Of a DNA stretch of 64,000 nt, positions 32,899 through 41,292 are shown in pieces (the first letter of the stretch is position 1; each line of letters begins with the position of its first letter). The notes below the pieces were generated by a model that was given only the letters and a program-made list of their open reading frames with translations, was not told where the DNA came from and did no database searches. A program made the translations under genes and the position numbers. The stretch is from Streptomyces sp. NBRC 109706 (GTDB taxonomy: Bacteria > Actinomycetota > Actinomycetes > Streptomycetales > Streptomycetaceae), in assembly GCF_000974485.1 (NCBI RefSeq), contig NZ_BBOM01000005.1, positions 1,100,289 through 1,164,288 of the forward strand, given 5' to 3'.

Positions 32899-33684
32899 GT
32901 GTCCACAGCTTCAGCAGTCCCCGCGCGGCAGCCGCTGGCCGGCCGGGTCGCCGTGATCACCGGCGCCTCCAGCGGCATCGGCGCCGCCTCGGCCGAACAC
33001 CTGGCGGGGTTGGGCGCCGACGTCGCGCTACTGGCCCGCCGCGCGGACCGGCTCGACGCGCTGGCCGAGCGGGTCCGGGAGAAGGGCGGCACGGCGCTGG
33101 TCCTGGCCGTCGACGCCACGGACCGGGCGTCCGTGTCGGCGGCGGCCGACCGGGTGGCCGCCGAACTCGGCGACACCGACCTGGTGTTCAACAACGCGGG
33201 GGTGATGCTGGCCGCGCCGGTCGAGGACGTGGCCAGCGACCAGTGGCAGCGCCAGATCGACCTCAACATCACCGGACTGATGAACGTGGTCGGCGCCTTC
33301 ACCCCGCAGCTGGTGCGGGCGGCGGCGGAGCGGGGGGTGGCCGATCTGGTCAACACCTCCTCCATCGCGGCGCAGAACGTGTTCCCGAAGTTCGCGGTCT
33401 ACTCGGCGAGCAAGGCGTTTGTCAGCCATCTCTCCCGCCATCTCCGGGCCGAGCTGGGCCCGCGGAACGTGCGGGTCGCCGCGCTCGAACCGGGCATCGT
33501 GGAAACGGAGTTGCAGGGTCATGTGACCGACCAGGGCGCCCTCGACTGGCTGGCCGGGACGCGGGAGACGATGGAGTGGCTGACCGCCGACGATATCGCC
33601 ACCACCGTCGGCTTCCTGGCCTCGCTGCCGCCACGCGTCAACATCCAGCAGCTCACCGTGCTCCCCACCGGCCAGGTCGACTGA
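32899..33684 (+). CDS. short-chain dehydrogenase/reductase (SDR)
   Basis: 261 residues from a GTG at 32899 with GAAAGGGG upstream. The classical SDR features are complete: VAVITGASSGIGAAS nucleotide-binding motif, DLVFNNAGVMLAA (NNAG), LVNTSSIAA (catalytic Ser) and YSASKAFVSHL (Tyr-x3-Lys). Similar SDRs act on small ketones, quinones or hydroxy compounds with NADP(H). It is divergent from an MmyB-type XRE regulator that is expected to control it. The substrate cannot be deduced. Confidence 0.93.
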   Translation: MSTASAVPARQPLAGRVAVITGASSGIGAASAEHLAGLGADVALLARRADRLDALAERVREKGGTALVLAVDATDRASVSAAADRVAAELGDTDLVFNNAGVMLAAPVEDVASDQWQRQIDLNITGLMNVVGAFTPQLVRAAAERGVADLVNTSSIAAQNVFPKFAVYSASKAFVSHLSRHLRAELGPRNVRVAALEPGIVETELQGHVTDQGALDWLAGTRETMEWLTADDIATTVGFLASLPPRVNIQQLTVLPTGQVD

Positions 33685-33858
33685 GGTTCAGCGCCGGGCG
33701 ATGGCGGCAGGAACGGTTCCACCCGCCCCTCGCCGTCGCCGGCGCCTTCGCCCCGACCGGCGCGGACGGGCCATGAACGCTGGCGCCGGGAGCCGGTCGG
33801 CTGCCAGGGTGGGCGGGCGAGGCGGGGACCGGGACCGCCGGCACCGGAGAGGACCGTC

Positions 33859-34293
33859 ATGGCCGAGAACACCGCCGCGACCCGCCACCGCGACGAGGGC
33901 GGCTGGCTGGGCCGGTTCACCGACCGGCTGCTGGTGGTCTGCCCGCGCTGCGGCGGACGCGCGTCGGTGACGGTCTCGCCCGATCGGCCGCCACTCGCCT
34001 ACCCCGGTCAACTCCTGGTCGCCGACCGCCGGTTGAGCTGTGCCGGCTGCGGCGCGGTGGCCGAGTGGGGGCCGGAACGGGTCGGCGCGGCCCGGATCGG
34101 CGTGAGCCTCGGCGGCACCGAGGACCCGTTCTTCCACCGGCCGCTGTGGCTCCAGACCCGCTGTGTCGGCGAGGTCCTGTGGGCGTACAACGAGGCGCAT
34201 ATTGCCGAGTTGACCGCCTATATCGGCGCCCGGCTGCGCGAACGCGGCGCGCTGCGGCCCACCACCTCGATGTTCGCCCGCCTCCCGGCCTGA
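33859..34293 (+). CDS. zinc-ribbon hypothetical protein, possibly truncated by a stop
   Basis: 144 residues. Two CxxC pairs, VVCPRCGG and LSCAGCGAV, make a zinc ribbon. A C-terminal helical region (AELTAYIGARLRERG) and TSMFARLPA follow. The reading frame continues beyond the TGA as MKWAGNRDELLAGLARLDAQ and stays open to about 34450. In related actinobacterial proteins, as I remember them, the motif reads LPxWMKxAKNRDE, so the TGA would replace a TGG tryptophan codon. If so, the protein is missing its last 20-50 residues. Function unknown; no clear partner nearby. Confidence 0.7.
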   Translation: MAENTAATRHRDEGGWLGRFTDRLLVVCPRCGGRASVTVSPDRPPLAYPGQLLVADRRLSCAGCGAVAEWGPERVGAARIGVSLGGTEDPFFHRPLWLQTRCVGEVLWAYNEAHIAELTAYIGARLRERGALRPTTSMFARLPA

Positions 34294-34551
34294 ATGAAAT
34301 GGGCCGGCAACCGGGACGAACTCCTCGCCGGCCTCGCCCGACTCGACGCCCAAGCCACCCGCACCGCCCCCGAGGACCGCCCCGACCTCGCCCACCCACG
34401 CCCCACCCGCTCCCGCCACCGCCGCTCCCCCCACTACGGCCGCCCCTGAGGCCGGCGCGCCGAGGAGAGCCGGCGGTGTCCCGATCACCCCGATCACCCC
34501 GATCGCCCTGATTGCCCGGCGCGCCCTCAACCCCTCGGCGACAATGGGCGG

Positions 34552-35445
34552 ATGCGAAAGATCGTTATTCTGGACGCCCCGTCAAACCTGGGTCTCCGCC
34601 CGCCCGTCGAAGGCGCGGTGCCCGGCTGTTACAAGCTCGCCGGCGCGCTCCGCGAGCAGCGGCTGCCCGCGCGGCTCGGCGCGCGGGAGGGTGGCGTCGT
34701 CGTGCCGCCCCGCTACCACCGGGGCGACTGGCGGCCGGGGGACGGCGTCTTCCACGCGGCGGCCATCGCCGACTACACCCGCAGGCTCGCCGACCGGGTC
34801 GAACGCCATGTGCGGGCCGGGGAGTTCCCCGTGGTGCTGGGTGGCGACTGCTCCATCCAGCTGGGCGCGTCGCTGGCCCTGCGCCGGATCGGCCGCTACG
34901 GGCTCGCCGCGATCGACGGCTCGGCGGACTTCCGGCATCCGGGCAACACCGAGGCGGCGCGGATCGGCGCGGCCGGCGGGGAGGAACTTGCCCTGAGCAC
35001 CGGCCGGGGGCAGTCGGATCTCACGGATCTGGAGGGGCTTCGCCCCTATCTCCGCGACGAGGACATCCGGCTCTTCGGCATCCGGGACTACGACGCCGAC
35101 CGCGCGGAGCTGACCGCGCTGGGCATCGCCAACGCGACGGCCGGCGAGGTCAGGGCCTGGGGCGCCGCCGAGTTGGCGGCCGTGGTGGCCTCCCTGGAGC
35201 AGCCGACGACGGACGGGTTCTGGATACACCTGGACGCGGATGTGCTGGACCCGACGGTGATGCCGGCCGTGGACAGCCCCGACCCCGGCGGGCTGCTGCC
35301 GGACGAACTCCGCGCGCTGCTGGGCGCGTTGACCCGCTCGGAGCGGTGCGTCGGCCTCAACCTCACCATCTACGATCCGGACCTCGACCCCGGGGGCACC
35401 GGCGCCGCCCTGCTCGCCGATCTGCTGGTGGGTGCCCTCGTCTGA
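34552..35445 (+). CDS. arginase/ureohydrolase-fold protein with altered metal site
   Basis: 297 residues. The family is clear from FPVVLGGDCSIQLGASLAL, LAAIDGSADFRHPG, IRLFGIRDYD and FWIHLDADVLDPTVMPAVD. Active members bind two Mn ions with His in GGDH/C and with Asp-x-His-x-Asp. Here the first motif is GGDCS, also seen in other actinobacterial relatives, but the second is DGSAD, where Ser replaces the bridging-side His. The HLDADVLDP aspartates are kept. Loss of one ligand could weaken or abolish ureohydrolase activity, so it may have another role. It stands alone between small unrelated genes. Confidence 0.8.
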   Translation: MRKIVILDAPSNLGLRPPVEGAVPGCYKLAGALREQRLPARLGAREGGVVVPPRYHRGDWRPGDGVFHAAAIADYTRRLADRVERHVRAGEFPVVLGGDCSIQLGASLALRRIGRYGLAAIDGSADFRHPGNTEAARIGAAGGEELALSTGRGQSDLTDLEGLRPYLRDEDIRLFGIRDYDADRAELTALGIANATAGEVRAWGAAELAAVVASLEQPTTDGFWIHLDADVLDPTVMPAVDSPDPGGLLPDELRALLGALTRSERCVGLNLTIYDPDLDPGGTGAALLADLLVGALV

Positions 35446-35599
35446 CACCCCGCGGGTATGATCGGCGGCATGTGTTTCATGTTTGTGCGGCATCGAGCCA
35501 GCTGAGACGTGCGCCGCGCCCGGTTCCGGGCGCCCCCGTTTCCCCGCTCACCCAGGCGACGCGTGCCGCGTCGCCGTTCAAACATGGGACAACCTCCTT

Positions 35600-36478
35600 A
35601 TGCCATCCCCTTCCCCCGCCTCGGCGCACCCCGACACCACGTTTGTGCTGGTGCACGGCTCCGGCTCCAACGGGTTCATCTGGGCCCCGGTACAGCGCGA
35701 ACTGACGTTGCTCGGCCACCGCAGCTACGCCGTCGATCTGCCGGGCCACGGCTTCGACGCCCACTACCCCGTCGCCTACCAGGCCCCGCAGGACCTCGAC
35801 GCCTGGGCGACCGTGCCGTCGCCACTGGCCGAGGTCACCCTGCGGGACAACGTCGACCATGTCGTCGACATCGTCCGGAAGGTGGCCGAGAACGGCCCCG
35901 TGGTGCTGGTGGGCGCCAGCCTCGGCGGCGCCACCATCACGGGGGTCGGCAACGAGGTGCCGGAGCTGGTGAACCGGCTCGTCTATGTCTCCGCCTGGTC
36001 CTGTGTGCGGAAATCGAGCCCCATCGAGTACATGACCGAGCCGGAGTTCGGCGAGAGCCTGCTGGGCGAACTGGCCGCGCTGAACGTCGGCGACCCGGCG
36101 ACGCTCGGTGTCGGCCGGGCCAACTACCGCACGGCGGACCGGACCTTGCTCACCGCCCTCAAGGCGGCCATCCTGGCGGACGGCACGGACGAGCAGTTCC
36201 TCACCGTCCTCAACCTCCTCCAACCCGACGAGTCCATCGCGGTGATGACGGCCGACGCGCGCGGCCAGGCCGACACCTGGGGCACCATCCCGCGCAGCTA
36301 TGTCCGCCTCACCGAGGACCGTTCCCTGCCGGTGGCCATGCAGGACCGGCTGATCGCCGAGGCCGACGCGCTGACCCCGGACAACCCGTACGACGTGCAC
36401 ACCCTGGCCACCAGCCACGCCGGCTTCGTCCTCCGCCCGACCGAACTGGCCGCCATCCTCACCGACCTGCCCGTCTGA
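35600..36478 (+). CDS. alpha/beta hydrolase
   Basis: 292 residues from an ATG at 35600, with AACCTCC-type sequence just upstream and no strong ribosome site. The fold is shown by TFVLVHGSGSNGFIW (oxyanion HG), the nucleophile elbow VVLVGASLGGATI and the late His in LATSHAGFVLRP. Length and motifs fit the esterase/salicylate-esterase-like group of single-domain hydrolases; no signal peptide is seen, so the enzyme is cytoplasmic. A 154-bp gap upstream could hold its own promoter. The substrate is unknown. Confidence 0.9.
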   Translation: MPSPSPASAHPDTTFVLVHGSGSNGFIWAPVQRELTLLGHRSYAVDLPGHGFDAHYPVAYQAPQDLDAWATVPSPLAEVTLRDNVDHVVDIVRKVAENGPVVLVGASLGGATITGVGNEVPELVNRLVYVSAWSCVRKSSPIEYMTEPEFGESLLGELAALNVGDPATLGVGRANYRTADRTLLTALKAAILADGTDEQFLTVLNLLQPDESIAVMTADARGQADTWGTIPRSYVRLTEDRSLPVAMQDRLIAEADALTPDNPYDVHTLATSHAGFVLRPTELAAILTDLPV

Positions 36479-36511
36479 CCGACCGGCCAACGCGTCTACC
36501 GACCAACGGGC

Positions 36512-37204
36512 TCACCGGCCGCCGGCGTTGGGGGGCAGCCGTCCCTCGACGCCGGCGGTGCCGCCATGGTGGCGGAGGTAGGCGAGCACGGCGCGGACGC
36601 GGCGGTGGCCGCTGTCGCCGACCGAGAGGCCGAGCTTGAGGAAGACATTGCCGATGTGTTTGTGCACGGCGTTCTCCGTGATCACCAGCCGGCCGGCGAT
36701 GGTCGCGTTGTCATGGCCCTCGGCCATCAGCACCAGCACCTCGCGCTCCCGCGCGGTCAGCGAATCGACGGGATCGACGCGGGCGGCGAGGAGTTGGGCG
36801 ACCACCTCGGGATCCATGGCGGTGCCGCCGTCGGCCACCCGGCGCAGCGCGTCGGTGAACTCCGCGATCCGGCTCACCCGGTCCTTGAGCAGATAGCCGA
36901 TGCCGCCCCTGGCGTCGGCGAGGAGCCGGCCGGCGTACTCCTGCTCCACATACTGCGACAGGACCAGCACCGGAAGCCCCGGATGGTCGGCGCGGGCCTG
37001 GACGGCCGCCCGGATGCCCTCGTCGCGGAAGCTCGGCGGCAGCCGCACATCCACGATGGTGACATCGGGCCGGTGAGTCGCCACGGCGGCGAGGAAGGCG
37101 GGGGCGTCGGCCGCGATCGCGGCCACCTCGAACCCCTGGGCGTTGAGCAGGAGTTCAAGACCGGACGACAGCAGAACGTTGTCCTCGGCGATCACTACGC
37201 GCAC
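36512..37204 (-). CDS. NarL/LuxR-family response regulator
   Basis: 230 residues from a GTG at 37204, ten bases inside the end of the kinase gene. The receiver domain starts VRVVIAEDNVLLSSGLELLL, and the phosphoacceptor Asp is in VTIVDVRLPPSF. The LuxR HTH is at LTAREREVLVLMAEGHDN and HKHIGNVFLKLGL. The overlap makes it co-translated with the sensor. The pair is divergent from a secreted serine hydrolase, a plausible target through the palindrome at 38400-38415. Confidence 0.94.
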   Translation of the reverse strand: MRVVIAEDNVLLSSGLELLLNAQGFEVAAIAADAPAFLAAVATHRPDVTIVDVRLPPSFRDEGIRAAVQARADHPGLPVLVLSQYVEQEYAGRLLADARGGIGYLLKDRVSRIAEFTDALRRVADGGTAMDPEVVAQLLAARVDPVDSLTAREREVLVLMAEGHDNATIAGRLVITENAVHKHIGNVFLKLGLSVGDSGHRRVRAVLAYLRHHGGTAGVEGRLPPNAGGR

Positions 37205-38400
37205 GGCAGCTCCACGGTGATGACGGTCGGCCCGCCCGGCGGGCTGTTGATGGTCATGGTGCCGTCGAGCGCGGCTGCGCGGCGGGCCATGCCGTCCAGC
37301 CCCGAGCCCCGGGCGGCGTCGGCCCCGCCGGTGCCGTCGTCGGTGATCTTCGCGCGCAGCAGCTCGACTTCGCGGGTGACCTGGACGGACGCCCGGGTGG
37401 CCCGGCTGTGGCGGGCGACATTGGCCAGCGCCTCGGTGACGGCGAAGTAGGAGACCGCCTCGACCGCCGCCGGAACCTCGCCGAGCGGCCCGATATCGAT
37501 GCTGGTCGGCACCCCGGCTCTGGTGGCGAGCGTACTGAGCGCGCCGGAGAGGCCGAGATCGGCCAGGACCGGCGGATATATGGAGCGGATGACGGCGCGC
37601 AGCTCGGTCATCGCCTCCTCGGTCTCGGCCTGGGCCTGCCGGACCAGCGGCACGGCGGCGTCGGGATCGTCGGGGAGGCGCTGGCCGACGACGGCGAGCC
37701 GCATCGCGATCGCCACCAGCCGGGCCTGGGTGCCGTCGTGCAAGTCCCGCTCGATCCGGCGGAGTTCCGCGCTGTGTGCCTGCAGCACATCCGAACGGGT
37801 CTGGGTGAGCTCGGTGACCCGTTCGGCCAGCTGCTCCTCGGGGGTCGGCGCCAGGATCGCCAGGCAGCACTTGGCGTGCGCGTGGGCGAGCGGCGACAGC
37901 AGGAGGAGGGCGAGGCCCACCAGCACCACGACATTCACCGAACCGATCGTGATCGCGGTGTCCCAGTCGGTGAGCGGAACACTGGCCACGGGCAGCCAGG
38001 GCGCCGGATCGAATGCCCACCAGAACAGGGCGATAAGGGGAACGAACAGCAGATTGGCCACGATGAGCAGGGCGAGGAGGCCGAGCGGGAGGCCGAGGCC
38101 CACCTGCGTCGCGAGCCACAGCAGATTGCGGCGGGTGGCACGCGGGCGCGGCTCGACCGGCTGCCCCAGCAGCGCCCCGGCGCGCTGGCGGTGCCACTCG
38201 GCCCAGGGCTGCGCCAGCGAGGGAATGCACAGCAGCGGCGCTGCGAAAAGCGTCAGCGTCGCGGTCACCAGGGTGCCCAGCAGATAGCGCGCGCCGTGCC
38301 GCGCCGTGAACGCCCACACACGGATCACGCCGAGCACATCGACCACGCCTAGCACTTTTGTCACGTGGTTCAGCCTAGGAAGCGGGCGGTGCCGGGGCAC
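37195..38400 (-). CDS. sensor histidine kinase, DesK-like (HisKA_3)
   Basis: Up to 401 residues from a GTG at 38400, though no ribosome site precedes it. Internal GTGs, such as at VTKVLGVV, are alternatives and would leave the palindrome at 38400-38415 untranslated. The N-terminus has four to five hydrophobic segments. The phosphoacceptor motif is RRIERDLHDGTQARLVAIAM, and the ATP domain includes FAVTEALANVARHS and GSGLDGMARRA. It is the sensor of a two-component system with the overlapping regulator gene, likely watching membrane state. The adjacent divergent gene is a penicillin-binding-like serine hydrolase. Confidence 0.9.
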   Translation of the reverse strand: MPRHRPLPRLNHVTKVLGVVDVLGVIRVWAFTARHGARYLLGTLVTATLTLFAAPLLCIPSLAQPWAEWHRQRAGALLGQPVEPRPRATRRNLLWLATQVGLGLPLGLLALLIVANLLFVPLIALFWWAFDPAPWLPVASVPLTDWDTAITIGSVNVVVLVGLALLLLSPLAHAHAKCCLAILAPTPEEQLAERVTELTQTRSDVLQAHSAELRRIERDLHDGTQARLVAIAMRLAVVGQRLPDDPDAAVPLVRQAQAETEEAMTELRAVIRSIYPPVLADLGLSGALSTLATRAGVPTSIDIGPLGEVPAAVEAVSYFAVTEALANVARHSRATRASVQVTREVELLRAKITDDGTGGADAARGSGLDGMARRAAALDGTMTINSPPGGPTVITVELPCA

Positions 38401-38415
38401 TACAGCCAGCTGTAG
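38400..38415. promoter_or_regulatory. palindrome between kinase and serine hydrolase genes
   Basis: CTACAGCCAGCTGTAG has perfect 7-bp arms around a 2-bp centre. It lies in the 75-bp divergent gap, with a partial copy (CTGCGGTAG) 13 bp further right. It may be the binding site of the LuxR-type regulator encoded here. Confidence 0.45.
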
Positions 38416-38475
38416 CTTTCGTTCGGCAGCCTGCGGTAGCGACCCGCGACCGTTCGCCTACCTAGCGTTGCCGCC

Positions 38476-39744
38476 ATGAGAAACCCAACCGCCCCCACCC
38501 GCAAGACCGGCGAGAACCGTAAGAACCGCAGGTGGTGGCTCGTCGCCGGGACGGCCGCCGTCGCCTCGATCGCCGCCGTCGTCGCCGCCCAGCTGCCATC
38601 CGACGCGGAGCACGCGCCCGCCTACGGGCAGGACGAACTGCGCCGGGACACCGACGCCATCCAGGCCCTGGGGATCACCGGCGTCCAGGCCCGGGTGACC
38701 ACGGGGGACGGCCCGGATCTGGTCGCCACCAGCGGCGTCGCCGAGGTGGACACGGATCGCCCGGTGCCCGAGGACGGCTATTTCCGGATGGCCAGCACAA
38801 GCAAAACCCTGGTGGCCACCGTGGTGCTCGGGCTGGTCGACGAGGGCACGTTGACGCTCGACGACACGGTGGACCACTGGCTGCCGGGGGTGGTGGAGGG
38901 CAACGGCAACGACGGCCGGCTGATCACCGTCCGCCAGCTTCTCCAGCACACCAGCGGCCTCGCGGACGACCTGCCCGGCCATGCCACCCCGGAGGACTAC
39001 TACGAGCACCGGTACGACACCTACACACCCGAGGAGATCGTCGCGCGGGCGACAGCGCACCGCCCCTACTTCGAGCCGGGCGCCGACTGGGCCTACTCCA
39101 ACACCGGCTACGCCCTGCTCACGATGATCGTCGAACGGGCCACCGACCGCTCCTGGCACGAGGAGGTGGAGGACCGGATCCTGGTGCCGCTCGGCATGGA
39201 CCACACCTATCTCCCGGACGGCACCCCGACGCTCCGCGAGCCGCATGCCCGCAGCTACGAGCTCTTCCCGGCCGGAGAATCCGGCGAATCCGGTGAATCC
39301 GCCGAATCAGCCGAACTGGTCGATGTCACCGAGGTGATCGTCCCCGACCCCGGCGGCTATGTCTCCACCACCGAGGACGTCAACCGTCTCTTCCAGGCCC
39401 TGCTCGGCGGCGAGCTGCTGTCCGAGGAGCGGCTGGCCGAGATGCGGGACACGGTCCCGGTCAGCGAGGAGATGCTGACGTTCTGGCCGTCGGGACGCTA
39501 TGGCCTCGGCCTGGTCAACCGGCCGTTGTCCTGCGGCGGCAGCTACTGGAGCCACGAGGGCGGCGAGAGCGGCTACATCACGCTGAACGGCGCCACCGAC
39601 GACGGCGGCCGTGCCGTCACCGTCTCCATGACCACGGCGCTGGGCGACTCCCCCGACAACATGCTCCGCCAGGAGCAGGCCGCCAGCGATCTGGTGGACC
39701 GCGCCCTGTGTGACAGCCCACAGCAAGCGGATCGCTTGCAATAG
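38476..39744 (+). CDS. secreted serine hydrolase, beta-lactamase/DD-peptidase family
   Basis: 422 residues. A basic N-terminus with a hydrophobic stretch (WWLVAGTAAVASIAAVVAAQ) targets it to the membrane or outside. The class C beta-lactamase/DD-carboxypeptidase motifs are S107-T-S-K110, YSNTGYALL (Tyr-x-Asn) and SHEGGESG (HxG in place of KTG). TVRQLLQHTSGL is another family marker. It contains an in-frame repeat, GESGESGESAESAE, from 9-bp units near 39278-39318. It probably acts on peptidoglycan peptides, D-amino-acid peptides or ester substrates. It is divergent from a two-component system that may regulate it. Confidence 0.9.
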   Translation: MRNPTAPTRKTGENRKNRRWWLVAGTAAVASIAAVVAAQLPSDAEHAPAYGQDELRRDTDAIQALGITGVQARVTTGDGPDLVATSGVAEVDTDRPVPEDGYFRMASTSKTLVATVVLGLVDEGTLTLDDTVDHWLPGVVEGNGNDGRLITVRQLLQHTSGLADDLPGHATPEDYYEHRYDTYTPEEIVARATAHRPYFEPGADWAYSNTGYALLTMIVERATDRSWHEEVEDRILVPLGMDHTYLPDGTPTLREPHARSYELFPAGESGESGESAESAELVDVTEVIVPDPGGYVSTTEDVNRLFQALLGGELLSEERLAEMRDTVPVSEEMLTFWPSGRYGLGLVNRPLSCGGSYWSHEGGESGYITLNGATDDGGRAVTVSMTTALGDSPDNMLRQEQAASDLVDRALCDSPQQADRLQ

Positions 39745-39770
39745 TTAGCAAGCTCGGGCACGCTGGGGGT

Positions 39771-40133
39771 ATGGCTTCACTCGGTGTGGAAGATCTGGGG
39801 GCGTTCCTGCGGGAGCAGCGGCAGCAGGCAAAGCTGTCCCTGCGCCAGCTGGCCGACGCCGCCGGGGTGTCCAACCCCTATCTCAGCCAGATCGAGCGGG
39901 GCCTGCGCAGACCGAGCGCGGAGATCCTGCAGCAGCTGGCCAAGGCGCTGCGGATCTCCGCCGAAACGCTGTACGTCCAGGCCGGTTTTCTCGACGAACG
40001 CGTGCGGAACGAGGCCGAGGAGGCCCAGCGGGTCGGGGTGCGGGAGGCGATCCTCGCCGATCCGGATCTCTCCGACCGGCAGAAGGAGGCGCTGCTCCAG
40101 ATCTACGCCTCGTTCCGTGGCGAGCGCGACTGA
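39771..40133 (+). CDS. XRE-family helix-turn-helix regulator
   Basis: 120 residues. An XRE HTH fills residues 8-65: FLREQRQQAKLSLRQLADAA and SNPYLSQIERGLRRPSAEIL. A short C-terminal helix-rich part (REAILADPDLSDRQKEALLQ) follows. The ATG lies 26 bp after the serine hydrolase gene and 31 bp before the HbhA-like gene. In other streptomycetes, as I recall, this regulator type also lies directly upstream of a heparin-binding-haemagglutinin-like gene, so the two probably form a conserved unit. Its role is not established. Confidence 0.88.
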   Translation: MASLGVEDLGAFLREQRQQAKLSLRQLADAAGVSNPYLSQIERGLRRPSAEILQQLAKALRISAETLYVQAGFLDERVRNEAEEAQRVGVREAILADPDLSDRQKEALLQIYASFRGERD

Positions 40134-40164
40134 ACCACCCAGGACGCCCAAGGGGAGGAACACC

Positions 40165-40749
40165 ATGACCATCACCGACGATCTGCGGAAGACCCTGAGC
40201 GAGTCCACTCCGCTCTATGTCGCGGCCGGCACGGCCGATCTCGCGGCGGAGAAGCTGCGGGAGCTGCCCGCCACGCTGGAGCGGCTGCGCGCCGAGGCCC
40301 CGGAGCGGCTGCCCAAGCTGCGCGAGAAGGCGCAGGAGGTGGCGTTCACGGGAGTGGGCCTCGCCCTTGAGTACGCGGTGAAGGCGCGCGAGACCTACGA
40401 CGAGCTGGCCGAACGCGGCCGCAGCGCCGTCGAACGACGCCGCACGCCCGAACAGGACGCCGAGGTCCGCGTCGAGCGCGAGCCGGTCATCACCGAGCCG
40501 GAATCCGTCACCGAGCCTGTCACCGAACCCGTCACCGAGCCGGTCACCGAGCCGGTCACCGAGCCGGTCGCGGCCGAAACGGAGGCGAAGCCGGTCGTCA
40601 CCGAGCCGGAGCCCGTCACCGCCGAGGCCGCCGAGGCCGCCGAGGCCGAAACGGAGGCCCCGGCCAGCAAGGCCAAGGCGGCGCGCCGCCCGGGCGGCCC
40701 CCGCAGGGCCGCGCCCCGCGCGCCCAAGAAGATGCCGCCGAAGAACTGA
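40165..40749 (+). CDS. HbhA-like coiled-coil protein with Lys/Ala-rich tail
   Basis: 194 residues from an ATG at 40165 with AGGGGAGGAA upstream. An N-terminal amphipathic helical region (LYVAAGTADLAAEKLRELPA and ERLPKLREKAQEV) resembles the coiled coil of mycobacterial heparin-binding haemagglutinin. A Val-Thr-Glu-Pro tetrapeptide repeat, encoded by 12-bp tandem units around 40507-40572, leads to an Ala/Glu linker and a basic Lys/Pro/Arg tail (KAARRPGG, KKMPPKN) like the HbhA C-terminus. No signal peptide is present. It may bind polyanions or organise membrane lipid; the function in Streptomyces is unknown. Confidence 0.8.
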   Translation: MTITDDLRKTLSESTPLYVAAGTADLAAEKLRELPATLERLRAEAPERLPKLREKAQEVAFTGVGLALEYAVKARETYDELAERGRSAVERRRTPEQDAEVRVEREPVITEPESVTEPVTEPVTEPVTEPVTEPVAAETEAKPVVTEPEPVTAEAAEAAEAETEAPASKAKAARRPGGPRRAAPRAPKKMPPKN

Positions 40750-40856
40750 CACCCCCCGTGGGAAAGGTTTGGCGGGCCCGGCCGGGAGCAGGCATTACCG
40801 ACGTGGGCTCTCGGCCGGTAGCGTGGAAGGCGACCTTCAGCAAACGGACATAGTGG

Positions 40857-41204
40857 GTGGCGAGCGTGTTTTTCGAGAAGTTCATGTCGCTGTGGTTCTA
40901 TCTCTTCCTCGCGCTGCTGGTCCTCAGCGTCTACGCGCTGGTGCACGCGGCGCTCCAGCGGGAGGACGCGTTCCGGGCGGCCGACAAGCAGACCAAGCCG
41001 TTCTGGCTGGTGATCCTCGGCGTCACGGTCGCCGTGCAGCTGGCCATCCCGATGCTGCTGCTGGTGCTCGCCGGCACAGTGGCCACCATCGTCTACCTGG
41101 TGGATGTGAAGCCCGCGGTCACCTCGGTGACGCGCGGCGGCGGCCATGGCGGCGGCTGGAGCAGCAGCGACGGACCCTACGGCCCCTACAACGGCAACCG
41201 CTGA
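40857..41204 (+). CDS. DUF2516 family membrane protein
   Basis: 115 residues with two clear membrane segments, FYLFLALLVLSVYALVHAAL and FWLVILGVTVAVQLAI, plus a third hydrophobic stretch (MLLLVLAGTVATIVYLVDV) and a Gly/Ser/Tyr-rich C-terminus. The segment ALQREDAFRAADKQTKPFWL between helices is the DUF2516 hallmark. The start is taken as the GTG at 40857; a GTG at 40866 is also possible and neither has a strong ribosome site. DUF2516 is conserved in actinobacteria without a known function. Confidence 0.85.
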   Translation: MASVFFEKFMSLWFYLFLALLVLSVYALVHAALQREDAFRAADKQTKPFWLVILGVTVAVQLAIPMLLLVLAGTVATIVYLVDVKPAVTSVTRGGGHGGGWSSSDGPYGPYNGNR

Positions 41205-41292
41205 GCAGCTCGCTCCCGGAGAGGTTAGCCGTGGCTGGTTTCTGCCCTTAGCATCATCGGGACAACAGCCGCTGAATGCCAGAGGAACTGCC

